Positions 38,609-48,090 are shown, counted from the first letter of the stretch. The stretch is DNA of 64,000 bases from Caldilineaceae bacterium SB0661_bin_32 (GCA_009841235.1 VXMH01000051.1:1-64000), one strand, 5' to 3'. Notes: generated by a model from the letters alone, not told the origin. Numbers and translations are program-made.

Positions 38609-39676
38609 TCAACGTGTAAACGGACGCAGCCGCCAACCTGCTCTCAGTAGCTGCCAGCGGTGCGAAAGGCCGCGCGGTTCATAGATAAGAAAGAGCATCA
38701 GCGCCGCGCCGAAAAAGATCGGGCGGAAAGAGGTCAGGAGCTGGCTGGAAAGCTCGGGAAAGGCCGCGGCCAGCACCCCGCCCAGCAGGTCCGAAAGGTC
38801 CTCCAACAGAACGATGAAGGCAACGCCCAGAAACGGTCCCAGATTCGTCCCGAGACCGCCGATCACCAGCATCCCCAGGAAGATTATCGACTCGTTCAGG
38901 CCGTAGCCGAACTCGGTGCCGACGCCCCGCTGGCTGTGCGCCTTGATCGCGCCCGCCAGCCCGGCCAGCATCGCCGCAATGAAAAACGCCCGCAGCTTGT
39001 AGGCGAATAGATTGACCCCCAGCAGCTCCGCCGCCAGGTCGTTGTCCCGCACACTGACAAAGGCCCGCCCCAACCGCGTGCGCGAGACGTTGAACATCAG
39101 GACCGTCGTAATCAGCAGCGCGACCAGAGAAATGTAAAGATAGTTGCTGACTTCGCCGAAGTTCACACCACCCAACTGCGGGACCGGCACCTCGATCGCT
39201 CCGTTTGCGCCGCCAAGGTACTCCTTGAACGTGTGGCGGCTCAGCCAGGGGATAATGAACTGCGCGGCCAGCGTCGCGAAGGCCAGGTAGAAGCCCTTGA
39301 CCCGCAAACTCGCCAGCCCGAATATCAGACCAATAGCGCCCGCCGCCAGCGCTGCCAGCGGCAGCGCGATGAAGAAAGAGAGACCCGCGTGAATAACCAG
39401 CAGCGCCGACGCGTAGCCGCCTACCAGCATGAAGGCCGCCTGGCTCAATGAGATCTGGCCCGTGTAGCCGGTCAGGATGTTCAGTCCCTGCACCGCGATG
39501 ATCGTATACGCGATCTGATTGGCAGTGGCGACCAGATAAGCGTCGCCCCACAGGGGCAATGTGAAGGCGGCCAGCAGGCTGATTCCCAGCAGCCAGTAGT
39601 GCCAGGGCTGGCGCAGCAACGCCATGTCCTGTTCATAGGAGCGATCAAAGTCCCCCGCAGGCCGCAGCATCGCCAC
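38609..39676 (-). CDS. livM: Branched-chain-type ABC transporter permease (LivM)
   Basis: The 355-aa permease has a polar N-terminus of about 25 residues and roughly eight to ten membrane helices. The family blocks NILTGYTGQISLSQAAFMLVG and VNLFAYKLRAFFIAAMLAGLAG and GGLGTNLGPFLGVAFIV are present. It starts only three bases after the livH stop (39680), so the two are coupled and form the transmembrane part of the importer. Confidence 0.92.
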   Translation of the reverse strand: MAMLRPAGDFDRSYEQDMALLRQPWHYWLLGISLLAAFTLPLWGDAYLVATANQIAYTIIAVQGLNILTGYTGQISLSQAAFMLVGGYASALLVIHAGLSFFIALPLAALAAGAIGLIFGLASLRVKGFYLAFATLAAQFIIPWLSRHTFKEYLGGANGAIEVPVPQLGGVNFGEVSNYLYISLVALLITTVLMFNVSRTRLGRAFVSVRDNDLAAELLGVNLFAYKLRAFFIAAMLAGLAGAIKAHSQRGVGTEFGYGLNESIIFLGMLVIGGLGTNLGPFLGVAFIVLLEDLSDLLGGVLAAAFPELSSQLLTSFRPIFFGAALMLFLIYEPRGLSHRWQLLRAGWRLRPFTR

Positions 39677-39679
39677 CGG

Positions 39680-40618
39680 CTAGATCCTCTCGATCCTTTT
39701 CTGCCCGAACAACCCCTCCGGCCGTATCAGCAGGACCACCAGCAGCAAAAGGTAGGGCGCGATTTCGGACGAATTGCGCACCTCGATCAGTCGCGAAGCC
39801 TGCACCAGCGCTTGCACCAGGCCAATCGCGAATCCTCCCAACAGCGCGCCGCCCAGCGACTCCAGCCCGCCCAGCAGAATCGCCGGAAACGCGATCAGCG
39901 CGACGGTCGAGAGATTCAGACTCACACCGCTGACCGTCGCCAGCAGTACACCGCCTAGCGTCGCGATCACGCCGGCAATCCCCCACGAAAGCCCGAAGAC
40001 GCGCCTCACCCTGATGCCCACCGAGCGCGCGACCTCGTGGTCCTCCGCTGTGGCCCGCATCGCCAGCCCCGTCTTTGTGCTGTTAAAAAACCAGATGAAC
40101 ACGACTGCGGCCAGGGTCGCCACTACAAATGTTGCCACCAGCGTGTACTTCAGCCGGATCGCATCTCCGAACGCACCGGGGAAGGGAATGATCAACACGT
40201 CGCTGGGCGAAAACGGCGCGGGGAAGTTGCTCTTCAACTCTACGCCGAAAAGAACGGCCGTCGCCCCCTCAAACAGTTGCGCCAGCCCCAGCGTCATCAG
40301 CATGATCGCCAGAAGCGGCTGCCCGGTCATCGGCCGCAGCGCGAACCGCTCGATCAGGAGGCCGATTCCCATTGAGACGATCAGCGCCGCGACCACCGCC
40401 AACCACAAGGGCAGATCGATCAGCCCCGCGCCCGGCTCCGCCCCGCCCCCCGTGAACCACCACGTCAGAAACGCGCCAAACATCACCAGATGCCCGTGCG
40501 CAAAGTTGAACACCTCCGACGACTTATAGATCAGCACGATACCCAAGGCGATCAGACCGATCGTCCCGCCGTTGAGTATTCCGGTGACGAATTGTTGCGG
40601 TACAAGTGGCCAGTTCAT
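39680..40618 (-). CDS. livH: Branched-chain-type ABC transporter permease (LivH)
   Basis: The 312-aa permease shows FVTGILNGGTIGLIALGIVL and FNFAHGHLVMFGAF, the LivH signature, then EDHEVARSVGIRVRRVFGLSW and ILLGGLESLGGALLGGFAIG. The gene starts 15 bases after the acyl-CoA ligase stop and is followed directly by livM. It is one half of the membrane pore. Confidence 0.92.
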   Translation of the reverse strand: MNWPLVPQQFVTGILNGGTIGLIALGIVLIYKSSEVFNFAHGHLVMFGAFLTWWFTGGGAEPGAGLIDLPLWLAVVAALIVSMGIGLLIERFALRPMTGQPLLAIMLMTLGLAQLFEGATAVLFGVELKSNFPAPFSPSDVLIIPFPGAFGDAIRLKYTLVATFVVATLAAVVFIWFFNSTKTGLAMRATAEDHEVARSVGIRVRRVFGLSWGIAGVIATLGGVLLATVSGVSLNLSTVALIAFPAILLGGLESLGGALLGGFAIGLVQALVQASRLIEVRNSSEIAPYLLLLVVLLIRPEGLFGQKRIERI

Positions 40619-40633
40619 TTTTGCGGTTGGTGG

Positions 40634-42586
40634 TTAGTGCCGGTTGCCCGGCGCAACTTCACTGTCACTGCTTTCCACGATTCTTAAAGTCGTTTCAACT
40701 GCTCCTTCGCTGCCGTCCTGGTAGCGTACCGCCGTCTGCACGTGAATCCGCTCCTGCCCTGCGTACATCGCCTCGATCATCTCCGCATAACGTGTGTAGA
40801 GTACGTCACGACGCAACTTGCGCGAGCGCGTCATCTCTGACTCGTCCGCGTCAAACTCCTTGGGCAGCAGCACAAACCGCCTCACTCTGCTGGACGGCGG
40901 CATCTCCCTATTCACGTGGTCCACCGCCTGCCGTATCAGCTCGCAGACCTCCGCCTTCTGCGCAAGGTCGGCGAACGTGGTGAAAGCGATGCTCTGCCTT
41001 TCCGCCCAGCTGCCCACATTGTCAAAATTGATGATGACCAGGGCGGTGACGTACTCCTGCGCCGGCCCGCCCACCGCCATCACGTCCAGAATGTGCGGGC
41101 TGAACTTGAGCCGCCCCTCGATGAACTGGGGCGCGTAGCGCTCACCGTTGGCCAGCGTGATCATATCCTTCATCCGGTCGAGATAGATCAGGTGGCCGTC
41201 TTCGTCAATGTGGCCTGCGTCCCCTGTGCGGAACCAGCGCACCCCATCCTCCTCGACAATCGCCTCGGCCGTTGCCTCCGCATTGTTGTAATAGCCCTGG
41301 AACACGGTCGGTCCGCCAATCCGGATCTCCCCGTCCTCATCCGTGCGCACTGAGACGCCGCCCCCAGGCCGCCCGACGCTCGCAAACTTGATGTCGCCGT
41401 CCCAATGAATTGTACCACTTCCGGTCACTTCAGTTAATCCATATATCTGTTTCAGATTGATGCCCAGGGCGTGAAAAAAGCGCATCGCGTCCGGGCTGAG
41501 CGCGCCCCCGGCCGTATAGGCAGCGCGCAGCCTGGTAAAGCCCAATTTATCGCGCAGCGGATGGAATAGGCACCAGTCGCCGATGCGGTAGGCCAGCCGC
41601 AACCCCGGCGACACCGCCTCGCCCGCCAGCTTCCTGTCCGCCAGCCGTTGACCAACCGGCAGAAAGAGCTCATACAGCTTGCGGTTGATCCAGGATGACT
41701 CCGCCATCCGCACCTGGACCGTCCCCAGCAGCGCGTCCCACAGCCGCGAATTGTAAAGGACCCGCTGCGGCGCAATCTCGCGCACGTTCTCCCGCACCGT
41801 TTCCAGACTTTCCGGAAAGTTCATAACCATGCCGTGAACGCAGTGCGGCGCAACCCCCCACGCGTGTTCCGCAATCCAGCCCAGCGGCAGCAGGCTGACA
41901 TGGTTATCGCTGTCGTAGAGCGCGTCCACCTGGGTAAAAGCCTCATTCGATCGCAGAATATTCTCGTGGCTGAGCATCGCTCCCTTGGGGCGGCCCGTTG
42001 TGCCCGACGTGTAGCAGAGTATCGCCAGGTCATCGCCGCGCCCCTGCGCAACCTCCTCCTCGAAGCGAGACGGCTCCTCTGCCGCCAGCTTCTCACCCCG
42101 CCGGCAGACCTCGTCGCAGGCCGCGAGCCAGGGGTCCTCGTACTCCCACAGCCCCCGTTCATCCCAGTAGACAACCCGCTCAACCTTGGGAATCTGCTCC
42201 CGAATGGCCAGCATCTTGTCCACCTGCTCCTGGTCCTGCGCCAGGACAAAGCGGGCGTCGCTGTGGTCGATAATATAGGCGGCCTCATCCGCGGTGGCGT
42301 CGGTGAACAGCCCCACCTGCACCCCGCCCACCGCCTGCAGCCCCAGATACGCCCACAGATACTGGCGGTCATTGTCGCCAATCGTGGCGACATGATCACC
42401 GCGCGCCAGACCCAACGTCCGCAGACCCAGCCCGAAATTCCGCACCTGCTCGCAGGACTCCCGCCAGCTGAACTCCCGCCAGATGCCGAACTCCTTCTGC
42501 CGCAACGCGACCTCACCGGCCCCGCGCGCTTCGACCTGCCGCAGAAAATGCTGGGGTACTGTCTCCAAGCGGTCTACCCCGGCCAT
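40634..42586 (-). CDS. AMP-dependent acyl-CoA synthetase/ligase, long-chain type
   Basis: The 650-aa enzyme activates a carboxylic acid to its CoA thioester using ATP. The AMP-binding loop is LCYTSGTTGRPKGAMLSHEN, the second core block is QIYGLTEVTGSG, and the hinge is WFRTGDAGHIDEDGHLIYLD. The C-terminal lysine region follows (KDMITLANGERYAPQFIE). The length and layout fit the long-chain or AMP-forming FadD15-like group. It begins at the first base after the livG stop and lies inside a liv transporter operon. By inference it traps the imported acid as CoA ester. Confidence 0.9.
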   Translation of the reverse strand: MAGVDRLETVPQHFLRQVEARGAGEVALRQKEFGIWREFSWRESCEQVRNFGLGLRTLGLARGDHVATIGDNDRQYLWAYLGLQAVGGVQVGLFTDATADEAAYIIDHSDARFVLAQDQEQVDKMLAIREQIPKVERVVYWDERGLWEYEDPWLAACDEVCRRGEKLAAEEPSRFEEEVAQGRGDDLAILCYTSGTTGRPKGAMLSHENILRSNEAFTQVDALYDSDNHVSLLPLGWIAEHAWGVAPHCVHGMVMNFPESLETVRENVREIAPQRVLYNSRLWDALLGTVQVRMAESSWINRKLYELFLPVGQRLADRKLAGEAVSPGLRLAYRIGDWCLFHPLRDKLGFTRLRAAYTAGGALSPDAMRFFHALGINLKQIYGLTEVTGSGTIHWDGDIKFASVGRPGGGVSVRTDEDGEIRIGGPTVFQGYYNNAEATAEAIVEEDGVRWFRTGDAGHIDEDGHLIYLDRMKDMITLANGERYAPQFIEGRLKFSPHILDVMAVGGPAQEYVTALVIINFDNVGSWAERQSIAFTTFADLAQKAEVCELIRQAVDHVNREMPPSSRVRRFVLLPKEFDADESEMTRSRKLRRDVLYTRYAEMIEAMYAGQERIHVQTAVRYQDGSEGAVETTLRIVESSDSEVAPGNRH

Positions 42587-43357
42587 CTAACTTGCCTGTC
42601 CCAAATAGGCGCGTATCACCTCCGGGTCGCGCCCGATCTCCTCCGGCCCGCCGTCTGCGATCTTCGTGCCAAAATCAAGCACCACGATGCGGTCCGCAAT
42701 ATCCATCACCAGCGTCATGTCATGTTCGACCAGGATAATCGTCACCCCCCGCCGCGTGTGAATGTCGAGGATAAAGCGGGCCATGTCCTCCTTCTCCTCG
42801 GCATTCATGCCTGCCATCGGTTCATCCAGCAACAGGAGCTTCGGCTCCAGCGCCAGCGCGCGGCCCAGCTCGACCCGCTTCCGCAGGCCGTAGGGCAGCG
42901 CGCCCACCATCGTCTTGCGGATGTGCGCGATCTCCAGAAAGTCGATCAGCTCCTCCACCACCGCCCGGTGACGCGTCTCCTCCTTGCGCGCAAAGCCCCA
43001 ATAGAGCGCGCTCGCCACCATATTCTGGCGCATGTGGATATGCCGCGCCGCCATCAGATTGTCGAGCGCGCTCAGATAGGTGTAGAGACCGATGTTCTGG
43101 AAAGTGCGGGCGATGCCCAGTTGCGCCACGCGTTTGGCGCCGGTCAGGTCATGTTCGCCCTCAAAGAGCAGCCTGCCCTGCTGCGGGCGGTAGAAGCCGC
43201 TGATGCAGTTGAGCATCGAGGTCTTCCCTGCGCCATTGGGGCCGATAATGGCGCGGATTTCGCCCGTTTGCACATCGAATTCGACCTGGTCCAGTACTGT
43301 CGTACCGCCAAAGGAGAGGCTGACACCCTCAACCTGTAGAATGCGTTCCGAGGTCAT
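42587..43357 (-). CDS. livG: Branched-chain-type ABC transporter ATP-binding protein (LivG)
   Basis: The 256-aa ATPase shows IIGPNGAGKTSMLNCISGFY as Walker A, ALPYGLRKRVELGRALALEP as the LivG-type signature, and KLLLLDEPMAGMN as Walker B. GVTIILVEHDMTLVMDIADR is the H-loop. It is the first gene of the operon livG, ligase, livH, livM, binding protein, livF. Its stop (TAG) is followed immediately by the ligase ATG. I could not place a convincing promoter in the 191 bases upstream. Confidence 0.93.
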   Translation of the reverse strand: MTSERILQVEGVSLSFGGTTVLDQVEFDVQTGEIRAIIGPNGAGKTSMLNCISGFYRPQQGRLLFEGEHDLTGAKRVAQLGIARTFQNIGLYTYLSALDNLMAARHIHMRQNMVASALYWGFARKEETRHRAVVEELIDFLEIAHIRKTMVGALPYGLRKRVELGRALALEPKLLLLDEPMAGMNAEEKEDMARFILDIHTRRGVTIILVEHDMTLVMDIADRIVVLDFGTKIADGGPEEIGRDPEVIRAYLGQAS

Positions 43358-43548
43358 GGAGAGTATGCCCTCGTTTGGATATGCGCATAATTTCTCAACT
43401 GTTGGCAGTTGGGGTACTGCTTGAATAATGGGGTTTCACTCATATGACGATTCTGTCGAACTGCGCGGAGAGGTCGAAGAATCTCCCAGACAACGCGAGG
43501 GAAACATGAACAGATATGCGTGTAAGAAGATGTTTGGCGAAGTACGTA

Positions 43549-44394
43549 TTATACGGAATGGCCGTTGTCTTCCGGAGTGACGCCGAGAGCGCGCAGTTGG
43601 GCAGCGAGCCGTTCGGCTCTATTCCTCTCCCGCTCAGCCCTGTCTTCCGCTTGCTCAGCCCTATTCCTCTCCCGCTCAGTGGTTTCTTCACCGGTCTGAA
43701 TCAGTGCGCCGGACGCGTCATGCCAGCGCAACCACGTCGCTTCATCTCCTTCATATTCGCCCCGCCAAAGTCGCAAGCCCAACTCCACCCCCGGCAAAAT
43801 GTCGGCTGAACGCGGCGCATACGCGCCAGAAGCGAGTTCATAAACGCGCAACAGGCCATCCTGCACCTGCGCCTGCGGGTCGAAAATGACATAACAGGGC
43901 ACGCCAAAGGAGGCGTAGCGCTCTATCTTTTCGCCAGTCTCCTCCCCTTCTTTGTTCGACACAATCTCGATCACCACATCGGGCGGCTTCTTGTAATACC
44001 ACATAAAATAACTGCGCCCCTCCTTGGCCCACCAGTCCGTTGGACGTTTGACGTCCAGGCTGAGAAAAACATCGGGCACGAGCGGCGGTTCATGCGGCGT
44101 GCGGAAGACACCAACATCGGCCGCCACTAGGAAGTAGCGTCCGTCACCAGGACCTTGCCAACTGACATTCAGAGGGTGGGTAAGCAGACGTCGTTGTCTT
44201 TCGGAGAACAGATTATCCACGGGCGTGTCGTCCTCAGTGACAAGATGCTCGATAGCGAGAACATCTTCCGGTGACAGGGGTGCGGGCGCAACCACTGCGT
44301 CATTTGTGCGCGTTGTCACAGTCGGGTCGTTTTCTGCTGTGGCTTCCAACTCCGGAGGGGACGCTCTTCGCGCAGAAGCTATGCTCTCAGTCAT
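43549..44394 (-). CDS. Uma2-family endonuclease (PD-(D/E)XK) with Arg/Glu-rich coiled-coil tail
   Basis: The 281-aa product has the Uma2 nuclease core: LVPDVFLSLDVK, then PDVVIEIVSNKEGEETGEKI with the Asp ... Glu-x-Ser/Asn-Lys catalytic pattern, then YASFGVPCYVIFDP. The last about 50 residues are an imperfect repeat of ERERNRAEQAEDRAERERNR, predicted to be a coiled coil and encoded by short direct repeats. The roles of these proteins are not known; they are very abundant in cyanobacteria and Chloroflexota. AGGAAA precedes the ATG. It is probably a single gene. Confidence 0.88.
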   Translation of the reverse strand: MTESIASARRASPPELEATAENDPTVTTRTNDAVVAPAPLSPEDVLAIEHLVTEDDTPVDNLFSERQRRLLTHPLNVSWQGPGDGRYFLVAADVGVFRTPHEPPLVPDVFLSLDVKRPTDWWAKEGRSYFMWYYKKPPDVVIEIVSNKEGEETGEKIERYASFGVPCYVIFDPQAQVQDGLLRVYELASGAYAPRSADILPGVELGLRLWRGEYEGDEATWLRWHDASGALIQTGEETTERERNRAEQAEDRAERERNRAERLAAQLRALGVTPEDNGHSV

Positions 44395-44500
44395 TTGGAT
44401 TTCCTGATTAGACTATAAAATCTTATATGAGGCGTGTAACCTCCACCTTATCGTAGCAGGAGGGATGCAACAGTAGCAAGGACGGAGAATGTGCAAGCAT

Positions 44501-45301
44501 TCAGGACACGAACGCCTCCAGCATAACCGCCACCCCATCTTCTTTATTACTGACCGTCATCCGGTCCGCCGCCGCCTTCACCTCCGGCACCGCGTTCGAC
44601 ATCGCCACCCCCAACCCCGCCTCCGCGACCATCTCCACGTCGTTGACGTCATCGCCAAACGAGATCACCTCCTCCATGCCAACGCCCCACTGATCCAGCA
44701 GCCAGCGCAGCGCCGCCGCCTTCGAAGCGCCGCACGGGATCACCTGGACCAGGTCATACTTGGGCGATATCAGGGCGCGGCACGTCGCCGGCAGCCCGCG
44801 CAGAAATGTCTCCGACGGCTTCCCCACCACTGCCTGGCCGTTGAGAGACAGCGGCTGCGCCGCGTCCAGCTCTTCCAGCGAAGTCAGGATCTTGGCCGCG
44901 GGCCGGTCGGTATGTGCCAGCACGTCACTGACAAGATGGGCCCGGGTCCACGCCGTCCCCCCGTTAACATAAAGCGTATCGTCGATTTCGACCCCCAGCC
45001 GGCAACCGGGCGCCGCATTTTGGATCGCGCCGACGATCCGGCGGGCATCGTCTACCGGAATCGTCGCCTGAAACAAAACGTTGCCCTGCAGTTCGATCCA
45101 CGCCCCGTTGTAGCAGATCATGGGGAAGTCGTTCAGATAAGGGTGGACCAGTTTCGCCGAACGCGGCGGGCGTCCGGTCGCAACCACGATCCTGCGGCCT
45201 GCCGCCTGCCAGCTGTCCAGGGCAGCCATCGTGCGCGGCGATATCGTGCCGTCATCTGCCAGAAGCGTGTCGTCTAAATCGACGGCCAGTACTGAATACA
45301 T
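44501..45301 (-). CDS. HAD-family (Cof-type) phosphatase
   Basis: The 266-aa product is a class IIB HAD phosphatase. The nucleophile aspartates are in LAVDLDDTLLADDGT, motif II is VVATGRPPR, the lysine block is CGASKAAALRWLLDQWGV and the final metal site is VISFGDDVNDVEMVAEAG. Such enzymes dephosphorylate sugar phosphates or cofactors; the substrate is unknown. GGGAG precedes the ATG at 45301 at a normal distance; an ATG at 45331 is an alternative that would add ten residues. It diverges from the cold-shock gene. Confidence 0.92.
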   Translation of the reverse strand: MYSVLAVDLDDTLLADDGTISPRTMAALDSWQAAGRRIVVATGRPPRSAKLVHPYLNDFPMICYNGAWIELQGNVLFQATIPVDDARRIVGAIQNAAPGCRLGVEIDDTLYVNGGTAWTRAHLVSDVLAHTDRPAAKILTSLEELDAAQPLSLNGQAVVGKPSETFLRGLPATCRALISPKYDLVQVIPCGASKAAALRWLLDQWGVGMEEVISFGDDVNDVEMVAEAGLGVAMSNAVPEVKAAADRMTVSNKEDGVAVMLEAFVS

Positions 45302-45676
45302 ATGGTGGATCTCCCGAAATCGGCGGATCATCGACAGTGGACGCCGCCAACTACGCATCACCCTGAGACGGTCAACGCGCCCAGCCATCAAGTCTACCCT
45401 ACCTCCTGTTTGCAGTCCATCTGGACCACCCGTCAAGCGACACAGTTCTACCCGTCCACGTCGGCAAAAATCTACCGTTTATCCGATTTGACAAGCCGTC
45501 CAGCCTGGCGTATTCTTATACGCAGCAAAACCAGTTTGTGTTCTGACAGCTTTACGTTGGGACGTTCCCCGGACGCAATGGAGCTAGGGGCATTTTTCAT
45601 GTAGTATCGCCAGTCAGTGCGCGGGTTGTTTTGCGCCTTATCTGGTAGTCGCAGTTAGCACAGGAGTGTTCTCACC
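45302..45676. other. Divergent intergenic region holding the cold-shock promoter and leader
   Basis: These 375 bases contain the csp promoter at 45488-45516 and, after it, about 154 bases of untranslated leader. I see no gene in it. The HAD gene promoter must lie in its first half but could not be placed. Confidence 0.55.
45488..45516 (+). promoter_or_regulatory. Predicted sigma-70 promoter of the cold-shock gene
   Basis: A perfect TTGACA at 45488-45493 and TATTCT at 45511-45516 (4/6) are 17 bases apart. The start would be near 45523, giving a leader of about 154 bases before the csp ATG, which is the long-leader arrangement known from cspA mRNAs. Confidence 0.6.
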
Positions 45677-45898
45677 ATGAGTGAAACAGTAGTCGGTACG
45701 GTGAAGTGGTTCAGTGATCAGAAGGGCTATGGCTTCATCGCCCGCGAGGATGGACCCGACGTGTTTGTACATTTCTCCGCGATTCAGTCGGAGGGCTTCC
45801 GCAGCCTTGCGGAGGGTGACCAGGTTGAGTTCGTGATTGAAGACGGCCCGAAGGGCCCTGCCGCCAGCAACGTCGTTCGGCGCCAGAGCGTGGCCTGA
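45677..45898 (+). CDS. Cold-shock domain protein (CspA family)
   Basis: The 73-aa OB-fold protein binds single-stranded RNA or [23 protein letters not shown] holds the RNP1 motif (KGYGFI), and DVFVHFSAI holds RNP2 (VFVHF). The rest fits ([20 protein letters not shown]). AGGAG precedes the ATG by nine bases. A strong hairpin terminator follows 23 bases after the stop. Long leader and strong terminator together suggest a monocistronic message regulated after transcription. Confidence 0.95.
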   Translation: MSETVVGTVKWFSDQKGYGFIAREDGPDVFVHFSAIQSEGFRSLAEGDQVEFVIEDGPKGPAASNVVRRQSVA

Positions 45899-45921
45899 GA
45901 AACGGTCCGTTTGTCATAGCA

Positions 45922-45995
45922 GGGAGTGACTTTCATGCCGCCAAGTTCCCAAATGCAGGGACAGGCGGCATAAACCGGAGTCACTCCCTTTTTTT
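45922..45995 (+). terminator. Long nested terminator hairpin of the cold-shock gene
   Basis: GGGAGTGACT (45922-45931) pairs with AGTCACTCCC (45979-45988), and within this loop ATGCCGCC (45935-45942) pairs with GGCGGCAT (45964-45971), with a further possible TCCC/GGGA in the middle. A run of T follows at 45989-45995. The whole is a stacked, 67-base hairpin with a T-tail, and so a strong intrinsic terminator. Confidence 0.85.
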
Positions 45996-46011
45996 GTTTC
46001 AAAACTCAGGG

Positions 46012-47865
46012 CTACCGGGCATCCGCCCGGTCAGTGCAAACGACGGTCAGCTGGTATCCGTCGAGAGTGATCTTTTCGCCATTTTCCCAGGGCTGACTCT
46101 GCCCCGTCCAGGGGTCCAACTGCAGGAATGGGCCTTCCTCCCTCAGTTGTACCTTCCCAGTCAGCGATGCACGTTCCTCGTTGAAAAGCATCCACCAGTC
46201 CCGGCCGCCCTTCTGCACCCGCCGCACGCGCAGAGCCTCCGCCGCCGGTTCAACGCACACATCCGCCGCGACCAACCCATCGACAAAGCCCATTAGCTCT
46301 GCCGCCGGCGTATCCGGGCCGCACCGCAGCAACCTGCCGGCCTCTTCCAACGTCTGCAGCGCCTCCCGCGCCCGCGCGTCCGGCTCGTGCATCGCCAGCA
46401 CCGCCTCGTACCGCATCCCGGCCAGGCGGATACCGCCGGCATCCACGACCGCGTCCTCCCACAGATGCCGCTCCTCCACATAGTTGAAGTCGCGCTGGTG
46501 CTGAAACAGGGCCTTCGCCGGCTCCCATGGCAGCCAGTCCACCCTGCCCAGAATGGCCACACTACACAGATGCCGGCTGTCCGTATTCAGCCAGCACAGC
46601 CGCCGGCACCGGTCCGCGTAGCTCTTGTACTTGTCCCACCATGCGCTGTTCGGCCCTACGTCCGGCGGCCGTTCATCCCAGCGGATTCCTCGCACGCTGT
46701 AGTAGAAGGCGTGCGGAAACAGCATGTTCGTACCCCGCACAAAGCACCAGTCCGCCAGCCAGTTCATCTCCTCCCACGTCAGCTCGTGCCCGTACGCGCC
46801 GCACAGCTCGTTCGCATTGCGCCGCCGGCCGGTATGAATCATGGCAGAGCTGCCGCACTTCCCCTGCGTCGACTGCGGTCCCTCCAGCGCCGTCGGATCG
46901 TCCGGCAGCACCCACCGCCACACCAGATCCTGGCCCGGAATATGAAAGTACCGCTCCGCCCCCAGGTCGTCCGCCTTGGCAGGATGCCCCGTCAGAGCAA
47001 TGCCATGCTCCGTACACCACTCGTACAGCGCCGCGTACCAGGTCTCCTCCATCCGCAGCGCGATTGCCCGCTCGTAATCTGCCCGGTACCGCTCCGCATC
47101 CGGCTCGTCATCAAACCAGAGCGCCGCCAGATGCGGCCTGAAATCATATCCCAGCAGCCGGTTCACGTGCCCCAGGATCCCCGTCGTCCCCGGCCACACC
47201 CCGCGCTCCCGCGGCTTGCCCACCGGACTCGGCTCGTCCGTAAAGATCGCCGGAATCAGCCCGCCGAAATGCTCCCCGAACCGCGCATAAAACCCGTCAT
47301 AAACAAGCCGGATAAAACAGGCCACCGCCTCCGGGTTCAGCAAATCCCCCGCCGGCGGCTCATCCTCATCGGGCCCGCCGTCAACATAGTGCAGCCCTCG
47401 TATATAAGCGTCCATCTTGCGGTCGACAACCGCCACCCGTCCCCCACCCTGCCTCCTGACCACCGCCACCAGCGTCTCGTCCGCCCGCAGCCCCGGCTCT
47501 TCCCCTTCTCCCAGCCCCCGCGCCTCCAAACACCGCGCCTGGAAGGCCGGATTCTCCGCCACAACCTGCCCCGCCGAAGACCCCGACGGGTACATCCCCT
47601 CATCATAAAGCACCACCTGCATCCCCCGCCGCCCCGCCTCCTCGATCGCTACGTCATAAAACGCCAGCAGCGCCTCCGACATCCACCCTAGCCCCCTGGG
47701 CAACCCCACCCGCGGATGAATAATAAATCCATACACCCCATGCGCCCCGAAATCCCCAATCTGCCGCCGGATCTCCTCCACATCCAGCTCATCATTCCAA
47801 AACCAAAACGGCAGCACCGAAAACTCCCTCGGCGGGTTAGCGAATGTATCGAGCATGGAAGGCAT
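46012..47865 (-). CDS. Glycoside hydrolase family 106-like protein
   Basis: The 617-aa product resembles the catalytic TIM-barrel half of GH106 (alpha-L-rhamnosidase-type) proteins: FSVLPFWFWNDELDVEEIRR, GVYGFIIHPRVGLPRG, GMQVVLYDEGMYPSGSSAG, IPAIFTDEPSP and TGHPAKADDLGAERYF. The catalytic residues are not assigned by me. It is shorter than typical GH106 enzymes (usually 900 or more aa), lacks their C-terminal beta domains, and has no signal peptide, so it may act on intracellular oligosaccharides. The start at 47865 has AGGA at better distance than the ATG at 47871. No transport genes are directly next to it. Confidence 0.72.
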   Translation of the reverse strand: MPSMLDTFANPPREFSVLPFWFWNDELDVEEIRRQIGDFGAHGVYGFIIHPRVGLPRGLGWMSEALLAFYDVAIEEAGRRGMQVVLYDEGMYPSGSSAGQVVAENPAFQARCLEARGLGEGEEPGLRADETLVAVVRRQGGGRVAVVDRKMDAYIRGLHYVDGGPDEDEPPAGDLLNPEAVACFIRLVYDGFYARFGEHFGGLIPAIFTDEPSPVGKPRERGVWPGTTGILGHVNRLLGYDFRPHLAALWFDDEPDAERYRADYERAIALRMEETWYAALYEWCTEHGIALTGHPAKADDLGAERYFHIPGQDLVWRWVLPDDPTALEGPQSTQGKCGSSAMIHTGRRRNANELCGAYGHELTWEEMNWLADWCFVRGTNMLFPHAFYYSVRGIRWDERPPDVGPNSAWWDKYKSYADRCRRLCWLNTDSRHLCSVAILGRVDWLPWEPAKALFQHQRDFNYVEERHLWEDAVVDAGGIRLAGMRYEAVLAMHEPDARAREALQTLEEAGRLLRCGPDTPAAELMGFVDGLVAADVCVEPAAEALRVRRVQKGGRDWWMLFNEERASLTGKVQLREEGPFLQLDPWTGQSQPWENGEKITLDGYQLTVVCTDRADAR

Positions 47866-48090
47866 AGGCATGTCCTGAGGGTGAAAGAAGTCACGCAGTG
47901 CAGAACTGTAGTTTACTTGAAATTGAGTGGTTGCGGAACATCGACCAATGCATGAAAGGCGGCATGGCGCCTGTCGAAAAGTTTAGGGCCGTGTCGAACT
48001 GACCTTGGAAAATGGTGTGGAATGGAACAGTTCGGCACTGGCTGGGGCGGCACGTACTGTTGCAAGGTCTGTAAGAGAAAGCAAATCCAT

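Noticed and set aside
43548-43576. TATAAT on the minus strand at the Uma2 stop as livG promoter
   Set aside because: The -10 is perfect, but no -35 lies at the right distance, and it overlaps the stop codon of the Uma2 gene.
43549-43720. Repeats in the Uma2 tail as a CRISPR-like array
   Set aside because: They are in-frame coding repeats of the ERERNRAEQ type with no spacers of constant length.
46387-47691. 434-codon plus-strand frame opposite the GH106-like gene
   Set aside because: It is Arg/Pro/Gln/His-rich with no motif, and the minus strand has a full family pattern.
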